From Solirubrobacteraceae bacterium (GTDB lineage Bacteria; Actinomycetota; Thermoleophilia; Solirubrobacterales; Solirubrobacteraceae): a DNA stretch of 44,453 bases. The position numbers were made by a program, and so were the translations under genes. The notes beneath the pieces were generated by a model. The model was not told where the DNA came from. It was given only the letters and a program-made list of their open reading frames with translations, and did not search any database. Positions 1-8,093 of the stretch are shown piece by piece. Each line of letters opens with the position of its first letter. Positions within the stretch are counted from its first letter, which is position 1. The DNA lies in contig JAEMSV010000008.1 in NCBI GenBank assembly GCA_016462625.1, positions 23,022 to 67,474 of the forward strand, in the 5' to 3' direction.

Positions 1-226
1 GCCGCCGTCGCCGGTCGAGCTGGCGGTGCCGGTGCCCGCGACGGTCGTGATCGTGTTCGACGTGGGGGCGACCTTGCGGATCCGGCTGCCGGTCGTGTCG
101 GCGATCAGGTAGCCGCCGTCGGGGGTCGGGTCGACCGAGCTGGGGCCGTTGAGCGTGGCCAGAGCGGCCGGGCCGCCGTCGCCGGTCGAGCTGGCGGTGC
201 CGGTGCCCGCGACGGTCGTGATCGTG
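1..226. repeat. Direct repeat inside NHL gene
   Basis: Positions 1-55 and 172-226 are identical over 55 bases and lie 171 bases (57 codons) apart, in frame. They encode the GTGTASSTGDGG linker of consecutive NHL repeats. A third, diverged unit lies at about 340-400. Identity at DNA level suggests recent repeat duplication or gene conversion within the propeller. Confidence 0.85.
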
Positions 227-636
227 CCGCCGGAGGAGACCTTGCGGATCTTGTTGCCGCCGGTGTCGGCGATGAGGTAGCCGCCGTCGCTGGTGACCGC
301 GACGTCACGCGGGGCGTTGAGCGTCGCAAGCGTGGCGGTCGCGCCGTCACCGGTGGACGCGGCCGTGCCGGTGCCGGCGACGGTGGTGATCGTCCCGTCG
401 GCGGCGATCCGGCGGATGCGGTTGTTCGTCGTGTCGGCGATCAGGATCGCGCCGGTGCTGGTCAGCGACATGCCGCGGGCGCCGTTGAGCGCGGCCGCGC
501 CCGCTGGCCCCCCGTCTCCGCCGAAACCGGCGGTTCCCGTGCCGGCGAACGTCACCAGGTCGGCTGCGGACGTGCTGGCGGGCAGAGCCACCAGAAGCGC
601 TGCAGCGAGGAGCACAGAATGGTCAAACCGTCTCAC
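1..636 (-). CDS. Secreted NHL-repeat protein, C-terminus outside window
   Basis: The frame is open from a GTG at 636 to the window edge, giving 212 codons without a stop; the 3' end is missing. The N-terminus reads as a Sec signal peptide: basic MRRFDHS, a hydrophobic Leu/Ala stretch, then ASTSA followed by ADLV. After it come repeats of about 57 residues with the NHL-type pattern LNGP..V....GG.LIADT..NRIR.V...G.ITTVAGTGTA. Such repeats build beta-propellers used for binding outside the cell; no enzymatic motif is visible. An in-frame stop lies just upstream of the GTG, so the start cannot be much earlier. The GGAG before the GTG is very close (1 base), so initiation is not fully settled. The exact propeller partner is unknown. 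Confidence 0.8.
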   Translation of the reverse strand, partial: MRRFDHSVLLAAALLVALPASTSAADLVTFAGTGTAGFGGDGGPAGAAALNGARGMSLTSTGAILIADTTNNRIRRIAADGTITTVAGTGTAASTGDGATATLATLNAPRDVAVTSDGGYLIADTGGNKIRKVSSGGTITTVAGTGTASSTGDGGPAALATLNGPSSVDPTPDGGYLIADTTGSRIRKVAPTSNTITTVAGTGTASSTGDGG

Positions 637-750
637 GCTCCGAGGTCATCGCCACTAATGGGGATGGATGAGAGCGTTTGCGCGCCATCACATCCCCAGA
701 ACTGGGGATTCAGGCGTAAGAATCAGGAATTCTGCGTCCTGGGTGCCGGG

Positions 751-1017
751 CTACTGCAGGCCCTCGCGCGCTTCGCGCACGAGGGTGACGGCCTCGGGAA
801 AGACCGTCGCCATGACTGCCCGGATCTGCTGTGCCTGGGCGTCGGCATCGCCCTGGAGGTTGACCCGGTTGATGGCCGCCACCGTCATGTCGACGGCGAG
901 CTTGATCGCGTTGTCCGCCCAGGCCAGCTTCTGCTGGCCCTGCATCTGATCCGCGAGCTCGGCCATACGGCGCTGCAGCTCATCCGGGTCGCCGAAGAGA
1001 CCTCCAAAACCTTCCAT
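751..1017 (-). CDS. Small helical protein of unknown function
   Basis: 88 residues starting MEGFGGLFGDPDELQRRMAE. The middle is Gln/Ala-rich and predicted helical (ELADQMQGQQKLAWADNAIK), without signal peptide or membrane segment, so it is likely a cytoplasmic oligomeric helical protein. The start is set by a TACGCT box (1024-1029 on the minus strand) six bases before the ATG, the leaderless arrangement seen repeatedly in this window. The Gly/Phe start followed by a helix superficially recalls YbaB-type nucleoid proteins, but it is too short and lacks their core, so I do not assign it. A longer in-frame extension to 1734 exists but is the shadow of the hydrolase gene on the other strand. Confidence 0.65.
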   Translation of the reverse strand: MEGFGGLFGDPDELQRRMAELADQMQGQQKLAWADNAIKLAVDMTVAAINRVNLQGDADAQAQQIRAVMATVFPEAVTLVREAREGLQ

Positions 1018-1023
1018 GCAGAG

Positions 1024-1058
1024 AGCGTAGCGAGCGGGCGACCTCGGCTCCGTAGGCT
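1024..1058. promoter_or_regulatory. Divergent leaderless -10 boxes
   Basis: Minus-strand TACGCT at 1024-1029 sits 6 bases before the ATG at 1017. Plus-strand TAGGCT at 1053-1058 sits 7 bases before the ATG at 1066. Both fit TANNNT -10 hexamers with transcription beginning at or next to the start codon. No ribosome binding site precedes either gene. Confidence 0.5.
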
Positions 1059-1065
1059 CCGACGC

Positions 1066-1707
1066 ATGCCGACCGTCGAGGGTGCAGGAGTGGAGCTGTC
1101 GTTCGAGGTCCGCGCCGACGGACCGCCGGTGCTCTTCATCCACGACATGGGGTCGAGTGCGGCGGGCGCGCCGCCGCTGGCGGGCCGGGTGATCACGTAC
1201 GACCGGCGCGGATACGGCGCGAGCGGCGCCCCCGACCCGTACGCGGCGACCACGATCCACGAGCAGGCCGAGGACGCCGTCGCGGTGCTGCGGGCGGCGG
1301 CCGACGGGCCGGCCACGCTGGTGGGCATGGGGTTCGGCGCGCTGATCGCGCTCGATCTGCTGGTCCGCCACGCGGCGTTGGCCTCCGGTGCCGTCCTCGT
1401 CGATGCGCCGGCGTTCGCCTTCGTCCCGAGCGCGAACGAGCCCCTGGCCGCCGAGCGGCTGGCGCTGGAGGAGGCGCTGCGCGCGGACCCCCATGCCGTG
1501 TCCCGTGCTGCCCTCGCCGACTACGCGGGCCGCGCGAGCTGGTCGCCGTCGCGCCGGGATCTCCGCGGGATCGAGGTTTCCGTGGCGCTGGTGGTCACCG
1601 AGGGCGCCCCGCCCCACGTGGCGGCGGCGACCGACGCGCTCGCCACGTACCTCCCGCGCGCCACGCGCGCCACTGATGTGGCCGGCGCGCTCCCCGGGAT
1701 ACCCTGA
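1066..1707 (+). CDS. Alpha/beta-hydrolase fold protein lacking the nucleophile serine
   Basis: 213 residues. The fold is recognisable: VLFIHDMGSS (residues 22-31) is the HG-type oxyanion strand, YDRRGYGASG (45-54) the next conserved loop, and LVGMGFGALIALDLL (85-99) the nucleophile elbow. The elbow reads G-M-G-F-G where the family has G-x-S-x-G, so residue 89 is Gly instead of the catalytic Ser. The protein is also short for the family (usually about 260-290) and ends without a clear catalytic His loop. It may be a non-catalytic binding protein or a decaying gene. The start at 1066 follows a TAGGCT box by 7 bases. The GNAT gene begins 5 bases after its stop. Confidence 0.75.
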   Translation: MPTVEGAGVELSFEVRADGPPVLFIHDMGSSAAGAPPLAGRVITYDRRGYGASGAPDPYAATTIHEQAEDAVAVLRAAADGPATLVGMGFGALIALDLLVRHAALASGAVLVDAPAFAFVPSANEPLAAERLALEEALRADPHAVSRAALADYAGRASWSPSRRDLRGIEVSVALVVTEGAPPHVAAATDALATYLPRATRATDVAGALPGIP

Positions 1708-1711
1708 GCCC

Positions 1712-2017
1712 ATGGACCCTGTGGTGAAGGACAACCCCGACGAGAAGCGCTACGAGATCACCGCAGATGGGCAGATCGCCGGGTTCGTCCAGTACCGCAA
1801 GCGGCCCGGGCTGATCGCCTTCATCCACACGGAGATCGGCCCCGCCTACGAGGGGCAGGGGCTCGGCAGCAAGCTCGTCAAGTCCGCGCTCGAGGACGCG
1901 CGCGACCAGGGGCTCGCTGTGCTGCCGTTCTGCCCATTCGTCAACGAGTACCTGCGCCGGCATCCCGGCCTCGCCAGCCTGGTTCCGGCCGACCACCGGG
2001 AGGCATTCGGGTTATGA
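1712..2017 (+). CDS. YjdJ-like GNAT family N-acetyltransferase
   Basis: 101 residues. The central IGPAYEGQGLGSKLVKSALE contains the acetyl-CoA pyrophosphate-binding loop Q/R-x-x-G-x-G/A of GNAT proteins (here GQGLGS). The following LAVLPFCPFVNEYLRRHP is typical of the short COG2388 (YjdJ) subfamily, where the conserved C/F-P-F-V-x-x-Y-L region forms the active side. Substrate is unknown for this family. The start ATG follows TACCCT (1700-1705) by six bases, so it may have its own leaderless promoter although it lies only 5 bases after the hydrolase stop. It overlaps the next gene by 4 bases (ATGA), the same YjdJ-YjdI partnership known from enterobacteria. Confidence 0.85.
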   Translation: MDPVVKDNPDEKRYEITADGQIAGFVQYRKRPGLIAFIHTEIGPAYEGQGLGSKLVKSALEDARDQGLAVLPFCPFVNEYLRRHPGLASLVPADHREAFGL

Positions 2018-2247
2018 GCGCCACGCGCAAGACCTACTCCGGCAAGGACGTCGACGTCAGCTTCGACCCGGCGGTGTGCGAACACGCTGCCGAGTGCGTC
2101 AAGGGACTGCCGACCGTCTTCAACACCAAGGCGCGTCCGTGGATCGCGCCCGACGGGGCTCCCGCCGCCGACGTGATCGAGGTCGTCGGCCGCTGCCCGA
2201 GCGGCGCGCTGAAGATCGAGCGTCAGCCGCCCCTGTCGAAGAAGTAG
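2014..2247 (+). CDS. YjdI-like divergent 4Fe-4S mono-cluster protein (Fer4_19)
   Basis: 77 residues with the Fer4_19 pattern: VCEHAAECVKGLPTVF near residues 23-38, RPWIAPDGA, and a terminal GRCPSGALKIE. The three cysteines (CEHAAEC and RCPSGAL) are those that hold the iron-sulfur cluster in this small ferredoxin-like family. Translation is coupled to the acetyltransferase through an ATGA overlap. The pairing of this domain with a short GNAT protein is conserved widely (yjdI-yjdJ), which suggests one functional unit, but the reaction is not known. Its last 25 bases overlap the convergent CBS gene. Confidence 0.85.
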   Translation: MSATRKTYSGKDVDVSFDPAVCEHAAECVKGLPTVFNTKARPWIAPDGAPAADVIEVVGRCPSGALKIERQPPLSKK

Positions 2248-2672
2248 AAGTCGGGAAGCGTGGTCTTCGCGACCTGCGCCGTCAGCTGGTGGGCGAGTTC
2301 GGAGTCGCCCGTGCGGGCGGCGAGGTCGTCGAGCGCGACGATGCCGACGAGGATCTCCCCGTCGAGCACCGGAAGCCGGCGGATCCCGAACTCGATCATG
2401 CGCCGCGCCGCGACCGCGACGTCATCGCCAGGCGCCACGCCGATCACGGGGGTCGAGGCGTGCTCGGCCACCGCTTCGCCCGGATCCCGTCCGGCGGCCA
2501 GGACGCTCACCGTGAGGTCGCGATCGGTGACGAGCGCCGCGACGGCGCCGGCCGCGTCGGTCAGCACCACGGAGCCGACGCTGCGCTCGCGCATCAGCTC
2601 GGCGACCTCGCGCACGGGCGCGTCGACGGCGGCGGTGACGACCGAGCGGGTCATGACCTCGCGGATCTCCAT
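2223..2672 (-). CDS. Two-CBS-domain protein
   Basis: 149 residues: MEIREVMTRSVVTAAVDAPV opens the first CBS domain (about 1-58, ending ALVTDRDLTVSVLA), and PVIGVAPGDDVAVAARRMIE the second (about 75-130, ending GIVALDDLA). The T-D-R-D and I-R-R-L-P-V-L signatures are standard. Tandem CBS domains form a Bateman module that binds adenosyl ligands; with no catalytic domain attached the protein is likely a regulator or sensor. I chose the ATG at 2672 because TATGGT (2680-2685, minus) lies exactly 7 bases before it. In-frame starts at 2684 and 2696 are possible but lack this support. It converges on and overlaps the Fer4_19 gene by 25 bases. Confidence 0.85.
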   Translation of the reverse strand: MEIREVMTRSVVTAAVDAPVREVAELMRERSVGSVVLTDAAGAVAALVTDRDLTVSVLAAGRDPGEAVAEHASTPVIGVAPGDDVAVAARRMIEFGIRRLPVLDGEILVGIVALDDLAARTGDSELAHQLTAQVAKTTLPDFYFFDRGG

Positions 2673-2732
2673 CCGGGCGACCATACCCCTCGACACCGCA
2701 CCGCACTCGGAGCCGCCATAGACTTCCTCCCG

Positions 2733-2939
2733 ATGGCCGCTTCGCCTGGACCCTCGATGCTCGCGTGGAAGCCCCGCATCGAGCTGCTCATCCGCCTCGC
2801 CTCGCCCGGGCTCGATCTGCTGCTCGCCGCCGGGGACCGCGTCTCCCGCCTGGGCAGCTCCGAGCCGCCCGTGTACCTGCCGCCGGCCCCCGGTGGCGCC
2901 CTGCCGCCCAAGGCGCGCACGGCGTCCGATCGCGACTGA
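2733..2939 (+). CDS. Small conserved-looking protein, coupled to membrane gene
   Basis: 68 residues, MAASPGPSMLAWKPRIELLI at the start, with one amphipathic to hydrophobic stretch (RIELLIRLASPGLDLLLAAGD, about 15-35) and a Pro-rich tail. I do not recognise the family. Support for a real gene: TAGACT at 2719-2724 lies 8 bases before the ATG as in other leaderless genes here, and the stop overlaps the next start by one base (TGATG), indicating translational coupling. It may be a small membrane-associated partner of the downstream protein. An internal ATG at 2757 is an alternative start. Confidence 0.55.
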   Translation: MAASPGPSMLAWKPRIELLIRLASPGLDLLLAAGDRVSRLGSSEPPVYLPPAPGGALPPKARTASDRD

Positions 2940-3838
2940 TGAGCCAGCTCACCCCTGAAGAGATCGCCGCGGAAGCGGCGCAGCGCCCCCGCGCGGCCAC
3001 CTACGCCTTCATCGCGGGCGCCCTGTCGCTGCTCGGCGGGATCACCGCGCTGCTGTTCAGCCAGGCGCTGCCGACGACGCCCTCGCGGGTGATCGACGTG
3101 CTCGAGGCGATGGACGCGCGCCTGGTGGACGACACCGCGCCGCCGACCAGTCTCAACGCGCTGCAGGTCCAGTACCTCGGCGATCATCTCGTCGGCTGGG
3201 TCGGTCCGACGCTGCTGCTCGGGATCGGCACGCTGCTCATGCTCTTCCCGCTGTCGCTCGTGTGGAAGGCGACCCGCGCGCGCAAGGAGGACCTGCGCTC
3301 GCTCGGCTGGATCATGCTCCTGATCGGGGTGATCGCGTCGTCGATCGGCCCGTTCGCCTACGCGGCCATCGTCGGGATCGACGCCAGGGACTTCGACGGC
3401 ACCAGCGCTGCGGCCGCGCGCGACGTCCTGACGACGGCCCCCGCGACGCTCGCGCAGGTGGTCGGCCTGTTCGGGAAGTTCGCCCTCGCGCTGGGCCTGA
3501 TCATCCTGTCGCTGAACGCCATGCGCGTCGGGCTCTTCACGCGCTTCGTCGGCGTGCTCGGGATTATTGTCGGCGCCGCGGTGATCATCCCGGTCCCGAT
3601 CGACCAGGTGAATCTGCTCCGCAGCTCGTGGCTCGTCTTCGTCGGGCTGATCCTGCTCGGCAAGATGCCCGGCGTCTCCTCGGACCCGCCCGCGTGGGGA
3701 CGCGGCGAGGCGATCCCGTGGCCGACGCAGCAGGAGATCCGCGAGCGTCGTCAGGCCGAGCAGGACGTGCTGGGCAGCGGCACGGGCGAAGAGCCCGAGC
3801 CGACCGAGCGCGGCCGCTCGCGCAAGCGCCGCAAGTAG
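2939..3838 (+). CDS. Polytopic membrane protein of unknown function
   Basis: 299 residues with about five or six hydrophobic segments at roughly 19-40, 83-109, 121-146, 168-195, 203-220 and 230-241. The loop between the first two is external-looking and Asp/Thr-rich. The C-terminal 60 residues are soluble, charged and end in a strongly basic RGRSRKRRK. No enzyme motif is visible. The start overlaps the stop of the upstream small gene (TGATG), so the two are co-translated. The gene converges on the SDR gene with 6 bases between stops. Confidence 0.8.
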   Translation: MSQLTPEEIAAEAAQRPRAATYAFIAGALSLLGGITALLFSQALPTTPSRVIDVLEAMDARLVDDTAPPTSLNALQVQYLGDHLVGWVGPTLLLGIGTLLMLFPLSLVWKATRARKEDLRSLGWIMLLIGVIASSIGPFAYAAIVGIDARDFDGTSAAAARDVLTTAPATLAQVVGLFGKFALALGLIILSLNAMRVGLFTRFVGVLGIIVGAAVIIPVPIDQVNLLRSSWLVFVGLILLGKMPGVSSDPPAWGRGEAIPWPTQQEIRERRQAEQDVLGSGTGEEPEPTERGRSRKRRK

Positions 3839-3844
3839 CGACGC

Positions 3845-4852
3845 TCAGACCAGGCTGCGTGCCGTGTCGGTGATCGCGTCCTCGATCGGGCGCGGCGACC
3901 AGCCCAGCGTGGTGCGGGCCTTCTCGCTGGAGAAGGACGTCCGTTTGCCGAGATCGCCGACGATCATCCGCACGGACGGGTCGAACAGCGCCATCGCCCG
4001 GACCATCAGGTTGGGCGCGGTGCGGGTCGGGACCTTGCGCGCGTCGTCGCCGAGGCGCGCCTTCAGGAGCTTCGCGACGTCGGGCATCCACAGGAACTCG
4101 TCGGTGCAGATGAACCGCTGCCCGCCCGCGGCGGGGTCGGTCATCGCACGCAGGTGCAGATCTGCCACGTCGCGGACGTCGACGAACGTGAAGCCGAGCC
4201 TCGGCACCGCGGGCATGCCGTCGAGGAGGCGAGAGATCGTCTGCAGCGAGAAGGAGTGGCCGTCGCTCAGCGCGGGGCCGATGATCGCGCCGGGGTTGAT
4301 CGTCGCCAGGCGGTCCTCGGCGCCGGCCTCGCGGACGAGGTCCCACGCGGCGCGCTCGGCGATCGCCTTCGAGCGGGTGTACGGCTGGAGGCTGGTGTCG
4401 TCCCCGTCGGTCCAGTCGGCCTCGGTGAACGGCGACTCAGGCGTGGACGCCCCGGCCGGGCGGGTCGCGGCGACCGAGGACGTCATGACGATCCGCTTCA
4501 CGCCGGCGTCGAGGGCCGCGCGCAGGACCCGCAGGGCGCCGTCGCGCGCGGGGACGATGAGCTCGTCGGGGTCCTTCGGCTGCTGGGGCGGGAACGGCGA
4601 GGCGACGTGCAGGACGTACGTGCACCCGGCGACGGCATCGGCCCAGCCCGCGTCGTCCATCAGGTCCGCCGCAACGACCTCGAGGCGCCCGTCGGCCTCG
4701 ACGCCGGACGCGGCGACCGTCGCGCGGACGTCCGGTTCGCGCTCGAGGTTGCGGATCGTGGTCCGGACGGAGTACCCGGCGCGCAGCAGCTCGGCGATGC
4801 ACCAGCCGCCGAGGAAGCCGGTCCCGCCGGTGACGAGGACGGTGTCAGCCAT
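3845..4852 (-). CDS. Extended SDR: NAD(P)-dependent epimerase/reductase (DFR-like)
   Basis: 335 residues. The N-terminal VTGGTGFLGGW (7-17) is the Rossmann Gly-rich loop of extended short-chain dehydrogenases. The catalytic set is visible as S125/S126 in MTSSVAAT and Y158-x-x-x-K162 in YTRSK. HVASPFPP (82-89) resembles the dihydroflavonol-4-reductase/aldehyde reductase branch, whose members reduce ketones or aldehydes on a range of substrates; the true substrate here cannot be read. A TAGGGT box (4859-4864, minus) lies 6 bases before the ATG, suggesting a leaderless transcript divergent from acs. Confidence 0.87.
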   Translation of the reverse strand: MADTVLVTGGTGFLGGWCIAELLRAGYSVRTTIRNLEREPDVRATVAASGVEADGRLEVVAADLMDDAGWADAVAGCTYVLHVASPFPPQQPKDPDELIVPARDGALRVLRAALDAGVKRIVMTSSVAATRPAGASTPESPFTEADWTDGDDTSLQPYTRSKAIAERAAWDLVREAGAEDRLATINPGAIIGPALSDGHSFSLQTISRLLDGMPAVPRLGFTFVDVRDVADLHLRAMTDPAAGGQRFICTDEFLWMPDVAKLLKARLGDDARKVPTRTAPNLMVRAMALFDPSVRMIVGDLGKRTSFSSEKARTTLGWSPRPIEDAITDTARSLV

Positions 4853-4858
4853 CGGCCG

Positions 4859-4896
4859 ACCCTACAACGCCATCGCAACCCCGCGAGCGATAGCGT
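4859..4896. promoter_or_regulatory. Divergent promoter region SDR / acs
   Basis: Minus-strand TAGGGT (4859-4864) serves the SDR gene as a near-leaderless -10. Plus-strand TAGCGT (4891-4896) is a candidate -10 for acs, 38 bases before its ATG. An AGAGG ribosome binding site lies about 8 bases before the acs start. No clear -35 boxes. Confidence 0.4.
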
Positions 4897-4934
4897 CCAG
4901 CCTGGGTCTTGCACGCGACTGAGAGGACGTTGGG

Positions 4935-6910
<1,976 letters not shown>

Positions 6911-6914
<4 letters not shown>

Positions 6915-7915
6915 CGCTTGAAGACCATGGGACCTGAGTCGTAGAGGGTGCAGGTGCCCGGCCCTGGCTCGTCGGGGCTGCCGGAGCGGCAGTCGTCGAG
7001 GTTGGCGTAGGGGCGGGCGACGTAGAGGAACCCTCCGCGGTCGAAGGCCCCGGCGACGATGTCCTCGTCGTCGGTCTGGCCGAGCCCGGCCTCGCCCCGG
7101 CCGGCCCCGCGCAGTGAGAGCCGGACCAGGGCGCTGCCCTGGTCGCGGCCCTGGCGGTAGGCAACGATGCCGTCGGGAAGGAGCCGGACGCCGAGGAACG
7201 ACCGCAGGCCGGACGAGCCGCCTCCGGTGCCGACGCGGGCCACGCGCGCCGGCGGGCGCGAGCCACGCTGCAGCCAGAGCTCGGACTGCGCGATCGGCTC
7301 GTTGGGGATCTGGTAGGTCAGGACGTAGAGCACGGTGTCGCCCTGCGCGTCGATGTCGGTGATCTTCAGGTTGCGCCTGGGGACGAACACGCGGCGGTTC
7401 GGGGTCGAAGCCCAGTCGTCGGGGCGGCGCGGGATCCGCAGCGTCTGGGTGCGGCCGGCCTGGATCGACAGCAGGCGCTGCACGCCGTCGGAACGCTCCA
7501 CGACGGCGAGGACGCGGGTACCCGCAACGGCGCCCCGCACGGCGCCCAAGGTGCCGGGGACGATCCGCTCGGCGCCGGTCGCGACGGGCGTCACCGCGAG
7601 GCGGCAGATCGCTGAAGTCGGGGTGCACCGGGGATACACGAGCGCGGGCGCCGTGCCGCCGGTGGCGCGGCCCATGCCGAGCGTGAACGGCCGCACCTGG
7701 GATATGACGCCCAGCGGCCGGGTGCCCTGGCCGTCGCGCAGCATGATCCGCTGCCCGCCAGCGGGGTCGGGCTCGGTGTAGGCGAGCATGCCGTCGAGCG
7801 CGGCGACGTCCGTCGGCTGGGGCAGCTGCACCAAGGGCGTGCCGACCAGCGCAGCCTGCGCAGGCGCGGCAAGCGCCAGCACGGCGAGGCCGACCGATAG
7901 GGAAGTTTTGATCAT
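6911..7915 (-). CDS. Secreted beta-propeller-like protein, paralogue 1
   Basis: 334 residues beginning MIKTSLSVGLAVLALAAPAQA, a Sec signal peptide with AQA cleavage. The mature part is beta-rich with no enzyme motif. It is clearly paralogous to the product of 10633-11643: both share GT.L..LPQPT near the start, YPRCTP....CRLAVTP.ATG.ERIVP, an ERSDGV element, a GGSSG loop, and a C-terminal C....DSGP..F.R. Two or more conserved cysteines suggest extracytoplasmic disulfides. I chose the ATG at 7915 because the signal peptide begins there; an upstream in-frame start (7999) adds 28 residues that would bury it. The stop overlaps the acs stop through CTAG. Confidence 0.75.
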
Positions 7916-8038
7916 GCGCGCTTCAAACGCGCTTCGGCCGCACAAGTTGCGGTGCCCGAACGGGTGTCCGACGCGCCACCGGAATCGCCCCATGGACACA
8001 AGGCGTCAGCGCTTAGATACACGCCCGTAGCTTTCACT

Positions 8039-8056
8039 CCTACCTTCTGGTAGGTT
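8039..8056. promoter_or_regulatory. Palindromic operator over a -10 box
   Basis: CCTACC TTCT GGTAGG (8039-8054) is a perfect 6+6 inverted repeat. Its right arm overlaps TAGGTT (8051-8056), a candidate -10 for the CocE-type hydrolase gene; a good GGAGGAG ribosome binding site follows at 8082-8088. This placement fits repressor binding of TetR/GntR style. No regulator gene for it lies in the window. Confidence 0.45.
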
Positions 8057-8093
8057 CGCGCCGCCGCATCAAGCTGCCTGGGGAGGAGAGGCG

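Noticed and set aside
1..450. Tandem repeats considered as a CRISPR array
   Set aside because: Repeats are in-frame coding units of an NHL protein, with no uniform spacers and no cas genes.
751..1734. 327-codon minus-strand frame extending the small gene
   Set aside because: The portion upstream of the ATG at 1017 is the antisense of the hydrolase gene; a -10 box sits directly before 1017.
3262..3873. 203-codon plus-strand frame within the membrane protein gene
   Set aside because: Frame-shifted shadow, Arg/Pro/Asp-rich; the gene in the other frame has regular membrane helices.
7916..7999. N-terminal extension of the paralogue 1 protein
   Set aside because: It would place 28 non-hydrophobic residues before a clear signal peptide.
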